A stretch of DNA of 64,000 nt from a virus, in IMG/VR virus record IMGVR_UViG_3300032088_001800, positions 1 through 64,000 of that record; one strand, written 5' to 3'. Both the position numbers and the translations under genes were made by a program. The notes beneath the pieces were generated by a model. It was not told the DNA's origin. It searched no databases and saw nothing but the letters and a program-made list of their open reading frames with translations. Positions 38,617-48,900 of the stretch are shown one piece after another; position 1 is the first letter of the stretch; each line of letters opens with the position of its first letter.

Positions 38617-41600
38617 TAGTAACTATAACCTCCGCTTGAAGAACTTCCTGAAGAACTACTAGAACTACTTGAAGAAGAACTTGAACTACTTGCACTGCTT
38701 GAACTACTGCTTGCACTGCTAACATTTGCTACATTACTACTACTTCTTGTGCTTAATACAGGAGCACTTTGTACCCCTACTACTTCTGCTGGTGTAGACG
38801 TAACAATTTTTCCAGACGACTGTAATTTAGAAGATGTAATTTCATCAATTACATCGATATCTTTTACTGTTGCGCCATTTATAAATATTTCATCGTTTTC
38901 TGAATTAATTTGGAATAGGCTTCCAAATGATTGATCTGCTTGTTCTGGAACAATAAGAAAACTTACTAAATCAGGACTCATAAAATTCATTACATAAGAA
39001 CTAAGTTCTTGGAAATAAAATGTGTCTCCAAAGTCCCAATTTTCTGTGCTAAAGAATCTATTAATTAAAGCAACTATACGTGATTTAATATCATTGTCAT
39101 TTAGTACAAGATCAGGATTCTTTACAACTTTAAATTTAACTTGCAAGTCAGGCATTGCTTTTGATCCAAATAATACTTTGTACTTAACAGGGTGATATAT
39201 TATTTCATCACTTATTGATTTAATTGCATTTAACTCTTTTCCATAAAGTCTAAATAATTCATCACTGCTAGGTGGCTTTGGTTTCATTGGCAGTTCGCCT
39301 GAAAGATAAAGTCTAAACTGTGTATCATAATTTCTACTTAATACATGAGTATCAATAATATTACTTAAACTTGGATCTATTCTATTTTCAGAATCAGCTA
39401 CATGTAAGTAGTTAAACTTCAACGAGTTTCTACCAATATATGCTCTATAATTTGAAATTGTAGTTAAGCTATTTGCAGTCGAATTATACTGTTTAAATAC
39501 ACCTTCCTCAACTAGATAAAATATCTTTCCGTTGTTATTACTAATACGCTCTACTGCTGCTTCGTTTGTTACTTGTATAATATCTGCATTAGTATTATCA
39601 AAATATTTAAAGTCTTCAACACCATCAGATGTAGTATATAATTTTTGGTATATGTACTCATTAGAATTAACTATTTCTTCAAATATTTCAGGGTCATCAA
39701 ATATACCATCATTGTTTGAATCATAGAATGTTACTTCTAATTTTCTAGTATCTCTGTATCCTGCTGGATCTCTAAATTCTTTAGCTGCACTCCATGTATA
39801 ATCTTTATTAAACGGAACTCCAGAACCATCAGGTTTTGAATTAATAGACAAAACATCTATTTTGTCTTTAAGAACTTTACCTGTCCTCGGATTAAAGACT
39901 TTATTTGCTTCATCAAAATAAAACTTTAGTTCGTCAGCACTTTCAAAAACATATCTTAAATTTCTGTAAGTTATTGTATATGTTTCACCATTTGTTTTGA
40001 AGTAAAGCAACCAACTAGAATCTAGTTGCTGTCCACTAACATCGCCAGTTTTACCTGTACTAAAGTCAGCTGTTGTATTAATATTATCAGCTGTAATTAA
40101 TTTCCAACGTCTTGCAATATCGTCATATCTAATAGCATAATCGTTGTAAGCAAATGTTTGGTCAATAATCTGTGTCTTAAGGTCATCTAATAATACCGAA
40201 GACAATTTAGGTTTAATTTGTGTCAATATTGGTTTGATATTTGCATCGCCGTTTGAAACAGGCAATATTTCATTTAGAATAATATTTCCTATGTTGCCTG
40301 TTGTACCAGTACCGTCACCTGTAACACTTACAACCTTTACCCATCTATATAAAGATGCGTTTGGATGATCAGCTGGTCCAGGCATTATGATATTTTCTGC
40401 ATCGTCCATAAAGTGATAACCTTCTGGTGCAGCAAATCTTAACATTGATCCTGATTCAATTAACCTTAAACTATTACTTGTAAATGCTCCAACTTTATAT
40501 GATACTGCATCTTGGTCAATAAAGTTACCTGTGTCAGCATTAGTTGACGTAGACGTTGACGACCATTGTGCATTTAAATCAGTAACAATAATTTTTGGAT
40601 ATTTTGCCCAATAAAAGTTTTTCATATTAGTGCTAGTTAACAATCCTTGTATAGTATTATAAATTACACCTTCAACATCACTTTGTGTTACAAAACTAAA
40701 GTTATTCTTTTCGTCAAATTTTTGCTGGTACAAAATGCCGTCTGTTCCAAATAAATTTGTATTACTGTATTTTCCTGTAGTATCTTTTAAATCTAAATAT
40801 CTGCTTATTCCGCTGCTAACTCTATTAACTGATCTTGTCTTAATAATATCCTGACTTACACCCAATGGTGCAACATTATAGTCTTCACCTGTAATCATTC
40901 GATTTTGAGTATAATACGTTGCAGGAGCATTTGATTTTATGCTTTCATTTGACTCACTTTGTGTAGCATTATTAACAGCATACTTAAGACTCATTGTTAT
41001 AGTAAGTTTTTCGTTAGTATTTTTTCTACCAATATAAGGTACAGAAATAGTAATATTTGACATACCTGCAGGATTAACAGAAAGGTTTCTGTTAGCACTT
41101 GTTCTATAATATGTTCTAAAATTGCCAGCTGGAAGATTACCAAATACGCCGTCACTAAACACTAGATTAATTCTATCACTAACTCTTGTAGCAACTGTAA
41201 ATACATTTCTAATATTTTTAGACAAACTATTATAGATAATATTGTTACCTTCAACAGCAGCTAGTTTTGTCCAAAGTTCGTTTTCAAATCCATTTGAATC
41301 AATACTATATAACCAGACATCACTGTTGTTTATGTTTGTTACATCAATAGCAATGTTTTGGTTAGGGGTAGGATTTTCAACAAAAAATTCTCCAGACTTT
41401 AGTGTTCCTTGTCTAAAGTGCATAAAGAAACCTGTATTAGAACTGCCGGCGCCTCTGCCGTCATCTCTAAATAGAAACGCAGGATTATTTCCTGGTAACG
41501 GTGGTTCTTCTAATATTTCTCCGTCTTGAATATCTGTACTTACTGCTTCAAATGCTACAGTAGATCCTTCAACAGTTTTTGTAAACTTAAATCTTGGAAT

Positions 41601-42185
41601 ATCTGTGTTTAAAGAATTTAATCTGTACTGCTCTGTTGATATGCCTGATACTTGTTCAGTCTTTAAAGGTGTACCTACGCCGTTATTTACAGGTAATGCT
41701 GCATTAAGTATTTTTGTAAATTGCTCAAACCAAGAGCTACTACTAGCATCATTCCAATTGACTGTAATACCAGCTAAATTTGTTCCTGAACTATCAATAA
41801 GTGTTTCAGTAGTTTTTATGCTATCAAACTTTAATAGCCCTGATGCTGCTTGATTTCTTTTAGGGTTATAAGAAATTAGTCTTGCTAAACGTAATATGCT
41901 TTCTCTACGTTCTGCTGTTTCAAGAAAGTTTTCTCTAGCATTTAAATCTGTTCTAAATGACAGATTTTGGCCGAGGAAAGCTATCATGTCAATTAGTGCT
42001 AAGAATTCACTAGATTCAATATAATCGTTAAAGTCTTCTGGATAGTTTTGGCGCAGATAATTAATTAAAGTTCTGCGCAGGCTATCAAAATCATAACTTT
42101 GGAAATCAGCATTCCTGTATGATTGGTATATGCGTTTCCAGTCTTCTGTTACTAACAGTCGATTTTGTCTGTCTGTTGATGACAT
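38616..42185 (-). CDS. gp6: Baseplate wedge subunit gp6
   Basis: The N-terminus (RQNRLLVTEDWKRIYQSYRN, DFNDYIESSEFLALIDMIAF, RTDLNARENFLETAERRESI, RLISYNPKRNQAASG) is the conserved gp6 signature. gp6 forms the ring of heterotrimeric wedge arms in the T4 baseplate. From the ATG at 42185 the protein is 1189 residues, much longer than T4 gp6 (660). The start has a GAGG Shine-Dalgarno 8 bases upstream, and a TTG two codons earlier is less likely. The central part carries the gp6-type LFGSKAMPDLQVKFKV and NRFFSTENWDFGDTFYF near the C-terminal domain. The last 45 or so residues are almost pure serine, ending GGYSY. A late-type element lies upstream. Confidence 0.93.
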   Translation of the reverse strand: MSSTDRQNRLLVTEDWKRIYQSYRNADFQSYDFDSLRRTLINYLRQNYPEDFNDYIESSEFLALIDMIAFLGQNLSFRTDLNARENFLETAERRESILRLARLISYNPKRNQAASGLLKFDSIKTTETLIDSSGTNLAGITVNWNDASSSSWFEQFTKILNAALPVNNGVGTPLKTEQVSGISTEQYRLNSLNTDIPRFKFTKTVEGSTVAFEAVSTDIQDGEILEEPPLPGNNPAFLFRDDGRGAGSSNTGFFMHFRQGTLKSGEFFVENPTPNQNIAIDVTNINNSDVWLYSIDSNGFENELWTKLAAVEGNNIIYNSLSKNIRNVFTVATRVSDRINLVFSDGVFGNLPAGNFRTYYRTSANRNLSVNPAGMSNITISVPYIGRKNTNEKLTITMSLKYAVNNATQSESNESIKSNAPATYYTQNRMITGEDYNVAPLGVSQDIIKTRSVNRVSSGISRYLDLKDTTGKYSNTNLFGTDGILYQQKFDEKNNFSFVTQSDVEGVIYNTIQGLLTSTNMKNFYWAKYPKIIVTDLNAQWSSTSTSTNADTGNFIDQDAVSYKVGAFTSNSLRLIESGSMLRFAAPEGYHFMDDAENIIMPGPADHPNASLYRWVKVVSVTGDGTGTTGNIGNIILNEILPVSNGDANIKPILTQIKPKLSSVLLDDLKTQIIDQTFAYNDYAIRYDDIARRWKLITADNINTTADFSTGKTGDVSGQQLDSSWLLYFKTNGETYTITYRNLRYVFESADELKFYFDEANKVFNPRTGKVLKDKIDVLSINSKPDGSGVPFNKDYTWSAAKEFRDPAGYRDTRKLEVTFYDSNNDGIFDDPEIFEEIVNSNEYIYQKLYTTSDGVEDFKYFDNTNADIIQVTNEAAVERISNNNGKIFYLVEEGVFKQYNSTANSLTTISNYRAYIGRNSLKFNYLHVADSENRIDPSLSNIIDTHVLSRNYDTQFRLYLSGELPMKPKPPSSDELFRLYGKELNAIKSISDEIIYHPVKYKVLFGSKAMPDLQVKFKVVKNPDLVLNDNDIKSRIVALINRFFSTENWDFGDTFYFQELSSYVMNFMSPDLVSFLIVPEQADQSFGSLFQINSENDEIFINGATVKDIDVIDEITSSKLQSSGKIVTSTPAEVVGVQSAPVLSTRSSSNVANVSSASSSSSSASSSSSSSSSSSSSSGSSSSGGYSY
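38632..38745 (-). repeat. Low-complexity serine-codon tract at the end of gp6
   Basis: About 110 bases of AGT/TCA/TCT-type codons encode the serine tail of gp6. Imperfect iterations of gaactact are visible on the plus strand. This is a slippage-prone coding repeat, not a CRISPR or regulatory repeat. Confidence 0.7.
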
Positions 42186-42207
42186 TGGCAATTCCTCATT
42201 TGTTGTA

Positions 42208-42215
42208 GTATTTAG
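42208..42215 (-). promoter_or_regulatory. Late-type promoter element (CTAAATAC) before gp6
   Basis: Minus-strand CTAAATAC lies 23 bases upstream of the gp6 ATG at 42185, in the 52-base gap after gp25. The core TAAATA is shared with the other late-type elements in this window. Confidence 0.5.
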
Positions 42216-42237
42216 CGTTAGAGATTAACTACTACTA

Positions 42238-42681
42238 TTATATCAGGCCTGCAGCCTGATCAAACTTAAATCGCAATGTTTCAGATATATCAAAAGCTAT
42301 ATATGTTAAATCTGCTTCAATTTGAAGACCAAACTCATACGGAGTAACAGTGATACTGTTAACTCCTACTCTAGGATCATAGTTTATAATTTCTGTAACG
42401 TTTTGAATTACTGCTTCTTTAACATCGTCAGTAAACGGTTCAAATAATATGTCCCAAATAATTGTACCAAATTCAGGATCTGATAATTTTTCGCCTTGTC
42501 TAATATGAAAGTGATTTATAATATCTTGTTTAATAATATCTAAATCGTATAATGCATAAGAATCTTTACTAATATCAACTGTTGAAAATCCTCTATAAGA
42601 CTTTTCTTGCTTAGTATCCGTGGATTGTGCAGCATTTTTTACTGTAACTCTTTTGTATAAATTCTTTTCAATAGTACTCAT
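42238..42681 (-). CDS. gp25: Baseplate wedge subunit gp25
   Basis: The 147-residue protein matches gp25, the small sheath-initiator-like wedge protein with which the contractile sheath starts to polymerise on the baseplate. T4 gp25 has 132 residues. Diagnostic stretches are GEKLSDPEFGTIIWDILFEP (residues 63-82) and NYDPRVGVNSITV (100-112), where the DPR stands for the conserved EPR-type motif of the family. The last part, LTYIAFDISETLRFKFDQ, completes the beta-sheet. The gene lies between gp5 and gp6, as is usual in marine T4-like phages. Its Shine-Dalgarno is AAGG, within the short gap after gp5. Confidence 0.93.
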   Translation of the reverse strand: MSTIEKNLYKRVTVKNAAQSTDTKQEKSYRGFSTVDISKDSYALYDLDIIKQDIINHFHIRQGEKLSDPEFGTIIWDILFEPFTDDVKEAVIQNVTEIINYDPRVGVNSITVTPYEFGLQIEADLTYIAFDISETLRFKFDQAAGLI

Positions 42682-42693
42682 AACGTATTTACC

Positions 42694-45144
42694 TTAAACT
42701 GTTGCTGTGTTTCCTGATCCGCCAACTGACCTTGCGCCGATTACATAGTATTCATCTGGCTTTGTACCATATCCGTCAGTTTGTCCACGCTGACCGTTTC
42801 TCCAGTTTTTCATTGCATTAGCACCTAATAAATGTGCGCCAGCTAACATGCCTGCCTTTTTATCGTTTGTATCGCCGGAACGTATACCGCCGTTGTTTGT
42901 TAGATAACTGTAGTTTTTGTTTGTATATGCTATCATTGCTTTTTCTTGACAGTTACCGACATTTGTTAACCAATCTCTTTTGTTATTAACTCCGTCTTTG
43001 CCTGTCCAAGCAGATGGATTATCAAGTGTTCTGTTATTACCACTAGAACCTAAAATAATATATCCTGCTTCTTGACACGCTAATGATCCAAATTGATACT
43101 TGCCGGAATAACCAATAGTATTAACAACATCATATTTGTTACCACTTTCACGCTGTCCAATTGCACTCATATAGTTTGCCGTTTCGCCTTTACTAAATCC
43201 TGTAATTGTTCCAGGAACTTCAGCAGCAGATAGAACAGGTGCAGCTATTGTGCCCGGCTGTTGAAGAGCAGAATCAAGTGTTCTGTCAACTGTTGGATCT
43301 AATGGATCGCTTCCTGCTGCTAAACTAAATCCTCCTGCACTACTGTTTGAGAAACTTGATATTGCAGGGTTAAGAGATGCAACTTGCTGGTTTGAATTTT
43401 TTCTAAATGTATCAGGTGTTTGAGCTGGTCTGCCGTCTATTAGTTGTCCAACTTGCTCTCTATCAGTTTCTTCTAATTTAAATGACTGCGGATTTTGATT
43501 TTCATGATGCGGCCAAGGTTCGTGCTGCGGAGATCTTGCTAGAATACTTTGGTACGTTCCTGGAACACTAACACCTGGTGTAATTTGAGGTAGTGAAATT
43601 AAAGATAATCTTACAACTGGTTCAGGAGTTTCTGCGGCGCCGGCTGCGGCTGCACTACCAGACAATCCACTGTTCCAATGTACTTCGCCTGCATCCCCTG
43701 AAAGTACGCCTTCGGCTGCTAAACTAATATTAGATCCTGATGATACTAACGTACTTGCTGCTGAAGTAATATTAACACTTGCTCCTGATTGTAGGTTCAT
43801 AGCTGCTGTTGAAATAACATTTATAGCAGCATCAGAATCTATATTAGTTGCACCTGCTGATTTAATATTAACAGCAGCACCAGCTTCTGCTTTGATTGCA
43901 GCGCCAACAAGCAATTGGTGGTTAGCACCAACAGTTATTTTAGATTCTGTACCTACGTCTAAATTAAAGGCATGCTTAGATTCAATTTGTACTCTGCCAG
44001 CTTCATTTCCACGTCCATCTTTATTTGCAAAGTTTGCATATCTAGCACTTGCTTTCATATTGATGTTTCTACCAGCTTCTACATTAAAGTCTCTAAATGC
44101 AGTAAAGTTTACATCATTTTCACTATTAACACTAATACTATCTTGACTATGAATATCTATTTTACCATCACTAGTAATTTCTATCCATGCAGTTCCTCGT
44201 GAATTAGCAATATAAATTAAATCTTCTGAATTGTGTAGTAAAATTTGATGACCAGTACGTGTCCTAAATCTTAATAATTCGTTGTGTGGTATAGTTTCGT
44301 CGCCACCTGCTTCGCCTGCTTCTAAACTAGCATAGAAAGGCGGTGCTTCTTCTGCATGTCCTTTCCTAAGTAACTTATCGTCACCATCATCCATAACAAT
44401 ACTAGAACCACCTAAGCGGCTTGCATAGTAATTTGCTCTATTTTGTTCTGAACCTGTTTCAAGTGTAGGTGCTCCAGGACGTTTATCTGTTGGGCCTGGT
44501 GTTGACATACCAAAAACTCCACTAGGTACTTCTCTTCTAGCACTTGTAGTTGTAGTACCTCGTGTTTCGTCCGATATTAATCCTTGAATTTGTAAAATTT
44601 GACTAAAGTCTTTGTTGTAAGGTTTTACAAACCTAGTCGGATCTTTGCCAGCGCCTGTTTCAGTTTTCTTGTTATACTCGCCAACTGGTAATTTAATACC
44701 TTGTAAATCTTGAGGAGTATTAGGTGTAGTTAAATCAGTACTTGCTCTTCCGTCAGGAACCATAAAGTTCATATTTTCGTCTTGAATACAACCTATCCAA
44801 TAAGCATAATTTGTATTATCTTCTGCAAACATAACTAGAACTTTTGTTCCAACATCTGGCGGAACAGCCCAAAAGCCATAGCTTTTTTGTGTATATTCAT
44901 AACCGTCGTTTGCTGTTGTACCCATTGACGGAGTAACCCCATAAAATGGACTTAGGTATTTACATGTTACAAGTTGTCCAGTTCTCTCAGGATTATTACC
45001 TGCACCTTGCTTAAGAAGTTCAACTTCTAGTGTTCCCATATTATAAGGATCAAGATGGTTAACAATGATTGCTTCATATGGTCCGCCGGAATTTGGTGGT
45101 CCTGCACTGTTTACTGTCCTTGATAACGTATTTGGTCTAGACAT
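42694..45144 (-). CDS. gp5: Baseplate hub/needle gp5 with C-terminal lytic transglycosylase domain
   Basis: This 816-residue protein starts with a gp5 OB-fold region (GGPYEAIIVNHLDPYNMGTL, QLVTCKYLSPFYGVTP, PPDVGTKVLVMFAEDN). The middle, from about 330 to 500, is a repetitive beta-helix spike (NINMKASARYANF, INVISTAAMNLQSGASVNIT). T4 gp5 carries its lysozyme between these parts. Here no lysozyme is visible in that place. Instead the C-terminus has IGQRESGNKYDVVNTIGYSG and KYQFGSLACQEAGY, a lytic-transglycosylase-like domain with Glu666 as catalytic candidate. It should pierce the outer membrane and cleave peptidoglycan strands during injection. Shine-Dalgarno GGAG precedes the ATG. Confidence 0.88.
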   Translation of the reverse strand: MSRPNTLSRTVNSAGPPNSGGPYEAIIVNHLDPYNMGTLEVELLKQGAGNNPERTGQLVTCKYLSPFYGVTPSMGTTANDGYEYTQKSYGFWAVPPDVGTKVLVMFAEDNTNYAYWIGCIQDENMNFMVPDGRASTDLTTPNTPQDLQGIKLPVGEYNKKTETGAGKDPTRFVKPYNKDFSQILQIQGLISDETRGTTTTSARREVPSGVFGMSTPGPTDKRPGAPTLETGSEQNRANYYASRLGGSSIVMDDGDDKLLRKGHAEEAPPFYASLEAGEAGGDETIPHNELLRFRTRTGHQILLHNSEDLIYIANSRGTAWIEITSDGKIDIHSQDSISVNSENDVNFTAFRDFNVEAGRNINMKASARYANFANKDGRGNEAGRVQIESKHAFNLDVGTESKITVGANHQLLVGAAIKAEAGAAVNIKSAGATNIDSDAAINVISTAAMNLQSGASVNITSAASTLVSSGSNISLAAEGVLSGDAGEVHWNSGLSGSAAAAGAAETPEPVVRLSLISLPQITPGVSVPGTYQSILARSPQHEPWPHHENQNPQSFKLEETDREQVGQLIDGRPAQTPDTFRKNSNQQVASLNPAISSFSNSSAGGFSLAAGSDPLDPTVDRTLDSALQQPGTIAAPVLSAAEVPGTITGFSKGETANYMSAIGQRESGNKYDVVNTIGYSGKYQFGSLACQEAGYIILGSSGNNRTLDNPSAWTGKDGVNNKRDWLTNVGNCQEKAMIAYTNKNYSYLTNNGGIRSGDTNDKKAGMLAGAHLLGANAMKNWRNGQRGQTDGYGTKPDEYYVIGARSVGGSGNTATV

Positions 45145-45168
45145 TAATGTACTCCATTAAATTGTTCC

Positions 45169-45921
45169 TTAAGACGGTCCTGAAGAACCACCGAACTGCT
45201 CAAAAGGTTCACCATTTTGCTGATGTGTATACTTGTATAGCTTATCCCATTCAGCTCTCTTTGCTCTTTCCCGCGGATCAAGCGGTCTTGGATCTACAGC
45301 TTCAAACGCTGGAGCATTTTGATGCTCCGCAGTACTATGTGTATTAGATCCGCATTCTTTACACGCAGCAAGATTTCCTTGTGGTGTATTTACTCCTGCA
45401 CCGGTACTCCCTAGTCCACGTTGTGATCCTAGTTGTGCAGCAGCATTAGATAATGTAAATACTTTTTGTCCAGTACGATAATCATATCTATTATCTAAAG
45501 GATCTGTTGGTAAGTAGGGTCTATTAGGAACTGATTGTATTCCGCCTCCGGAACCTTGTGCAGTTAAATTACTCGGCAATACTGATGCAGCAGCCGTTGC
45601 AGGCGAAACTGTAGCTAATGATGTTACATCAGGACCTATACCTCCAAAAGGATCTAGTTGGGCTGCTATAGATCCGACATCAGGCAACCCTGGAATAGAA
45701 CCTGCTATACCATCAATACTAGGTAAATTTGGGATAGCATCTGCTATATTACCAATGTTAGGTACACCTGAAATGTTTGGTGTTAAATTTGCTATTTCAG
45801 TTGCCTTAGCAGCAATTTTTCGTGTTGTTGCTTCTAATCTTGCTTTTTGAGTTTCGACAATAGTGCCAACAGGACCTGCGGCTATATAATCTCCTGCTTT
45901 TAAGAAATTGTTAATTGCCAT
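45169..45921 (-). CDS. Hypothetical baseplate-region protein with a Cys/His motif
   Basis: This 250-residue protein has no family I can name. The first 110 residues are Ala/Gly/Ile/Pro-rich and quasi-repetitive (IPNLPSIDGIAGSIPGLPDV), like the low-complexity N-termini of the two upstream baseplate proteins. The C-terminal part has CKECGSNTHSTAEH, where two Cys and two His residues could bind zinc. It ends in a charged PRPLDPRERAKRAEWDKLY stretch and a Gln/Gly-rich tail. The start lies within the stop of the upstream M15-peptidase-containing gene, so translation is coupled. Its place between two hub proteins suggests a hub-associated or assembly function. That is inference. Confidence 0.65.
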   Translation of the reverse strand: MAINNFLKAGDYIAAGPVGTIVETQKARLEATTRKIAAKATEIANLTPNISGVPNIGNIADAIPNLPSIDGIAGSIPGLPDVGSIAAQLDPFGGIGPDVTSLATVSPATAAASVLPSNLTAQGSGGGIQSVPNRPYLPTDPLDNRYDYRTGQKVFTLSNAAAQLGSQRGLGSTGAGVNTPQGNLAACKECGSNTHSTAEHQNAPAFEAVDPRPLDPRERAKRAEWDKLYKYTHQQNGEPFEQFGGSSGPS

Positions 45922-48900
45922 TATTGCGCTCCGCCTGTTCTAGCTTGAGGTGTTTCAGTAGCAGGTAAAGACGTTGCACCACCAGAAGGAATTACTCCTC
46001 TACGTAGGCCTTGAAGCGATCCACCTTCGTTTGATGCAGCTGAGAAATGCATAGCATCTTTGCTTTTTCCTGTCCAGGCTCCGCCCCAACCCATTCCGTA
46101 TTTGTTTGCTAATGCAACCATTTCACTACCTGTGCCGCCTGCTGGCATGTCTGTTATGTAGTTTGGACCAAATGGGTTTTCAGGAGGGTTAATATCAATA
46201 GCAATGCCGCCGGAGTGCCAACTCAGTGTTGACGTTTTGCCAATATATCTATAATTATAGCCGCCAATGCTGTATATTTCATACCCGTAGACATTTTCTA
46301 ATTCGTCAATCATTGCTTGAAACTGCGGTGCTAGTGATGCTGCTACTTGTGTTGATTTGCCTTGCTTACTAGTTGTAATAGTTGCAAGTTGTCCCCCGCT
46401 TCCAGCTGGACTACCGGCTGGTGCTGTACTGTTTCTCGCACCTGGACCAGTTCCTCCGCTTGTTACTGGAGAATTTGCATTTGTTAGTGTACGGTTTTGT
46501 TGGTTTCCTACTACGCCGCCTGGTCCTGAACTACGTCCTCCTGACATTCTGTCAGCTGCACGAGGATCCATATTATTTGCATCACCTTCTCTTATTGCTT
46601 CAGACTCACCTGTTGCTTCATCATTTTGACCGCGGCGTCTAATCAGTTTTAAATTAGTCTTAAATTGACCTTTACTGAATGTATTTGTAACTTCATTTAC
46701 TTGGAATAGTCCACTGAACGGCTTTACTATAGTGCTAAATTGCATTAGTCCGCCTTCGGCATAATCTGTAGGAGTTCTAAAGTTTACAACAATTAATACT
46801 TCTTCATTTTGATAGTCCATGCCGCCGTCAGCATTTGTATTACGCTTCACTCCACTTGCTGGTGCATTGTAATTTCCCATTCCGCTTGTTGGAATAAAGA
46901 ACGGATCTCCCCAAATTTCCATTTCAGCTTGTACCATATCAGTATCACCATTAATTAATGTATTATGAAATGCTTCAGCAATTGCACGTTTTGTACCCGA
47001 TGATGCAGTTGTAGCTATTCCGTTCGGAACAACTGATTTACCATCTGAGTTTCTAACAGGCGCTTTTGGTTCTGCTAAGCCGCCGCCACCTGCTGGACCA
47101 AGTCCGGGTGGTGCTACAACTGTTCCAGGAGGTGGTGTATTTGCAACTACTTCACTTCCAGCACCCGATCTAGTTGGTAAATTAAACTGTCCTAAATCTG
47201 CATACAAGTTTTGATAGAACGCTCCTTTAAATTCAATTGCAAAATCTAATACATCTTCATTTTTTCCTGTGTAGAAATAGTTGTATTCTTTTACTGCGTT
47301 TGCCTTTAATTCTTCTGTACTAGAAGGTATTCTACCAGGTCCCATAAATTTAGCCTCATCTGCTAAAAAAGGAACAACACTGTATACATACACTTTTGCT
47401 TTAGTACCTCTTGATAATTCGCTTGCTACATTTTCAGTATCAAAAACCATTGTTTCAACTTTGAACCATGTTTTAAACCCATTTTGAGCAGGAGTTTCTG
47501 CAAGTGCTTTTCCGTATTCACTACTAATAATAACATCTTCTATAATACCAACAATATTTGTACCTTGTACATACTGTCCTGTTCTTTCAAGATCCTGTTG
47601 TGCTATTGCTTGGCGATTTATAAATCTTAAAGGCCCGTCATCATACATTGCATCGACATGGCTTCCCATTGGTCTGGTTCCGCCTTCATTTGTATCGTTA
47701 GTTAGTACAGCTCTACCAATTTCATTTACGTTAGTTTCTGAAAAATTCTTTAATGTTTCGTAAACATTGGCTCCGCCAGCGGCTTCTACTGCACTTGTAG
47801 CACCTTGCTTATCATCAGGAAACATAATGATATATCTATCTTCTTGAGGAGTAACATTAGCATCTTCACGTGTTTCGTTTCTAGCGTTTAGTACATTTGT
47901 TAAACTGCGTTCGCCTCTTTGCAAATATTCATCAACAGCATTACCACTGATTGATACATCTGTTGGTACTTGTGCAATTTCATCAACAAGTGCTTGTTCA
48001 TTCCATGGCAATGCTTCAACTGAATATCTACTACCTTGTCCGTCAACTTGAAATTCAACATTAGTTAGTTTTATCGGAACGTATTTTGTTGTAACGTTTT
48101 GTTCTTGTTTATTTGGCATTGGAGCACTATTTTCATCAAATCCCAAAAACTGTATTCTCAATATATACGGTGCTTCGATATAATTTGCATGATTTGCTTG
48201 TACCGCTGCTACCTGCATAGCTTCTAAAAACTGTCCCATACTATATGGTTCTAGTACTGTAAATGCAATATTTGTACCCATTGCGATACCAGTTTTAGAA
48301 TTTGGAGCAATAAGTGCATCTATTTCTAAATCTTCTAAATAATACTCTCCAGTAGTATTGTAGTTTACTTCGCCAAATGTAGTAACTCTATCTGCAATGG
48401 CGCCGCCACCGGTTTGACAAACTACATTAGTTAAACCACTAGACCTAAATCCACTTTCAGGCGTGTTTACTTCAGCACTAGTTATACAAGCTAATGTAAT
48501 TCTGTAATTATATGCAGCGTATGATCTTAAAGGATTTTTTAATCTACCATTAGCATCAGTTGCTATAGCTGTGTTAGATCTATCAGTTCTACCGCCTGAG
48601 CCTATTGATGCTAGTCCAAAAAACGCTCCTCCTAAGTCGCCGCTGAGTAGACTTGTTGCTGAATTTAAGAGGCCGCCAATTGATCCACCTGCTACTTTTG
48701 ATATAGCACTGTTAAGAACATTTTCGCCAATGCCTCCGGGTAATCCGCTAGGCAGTACTTTGATAGAACTACTTAATGATTCAAAATCTTTGATTAGAGG
48801 TATCTTTCCAAGAAGACCCATTTCAAAATCTTGCATACCAGCTCGCTGAATACTTTCGAACTTTCTAGTAAAATTATCTGTTATGCCTTGTACGTTTCCT

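Noticed and set aside
38632-38745. Iterated gaactact-like units suggesting a CRISPR or tandem DNA repeat
   Set aside because: Units are imperfect, without spacers, and encode the serine tail of gp6 in frame.
42684-42690. TAAATA sequence just before gp25 as a late promoter
   Set aside because: It lies only about 4 bases from the start codon, too near to place a transcription start and ribosome site, and most likely occurs by chance.
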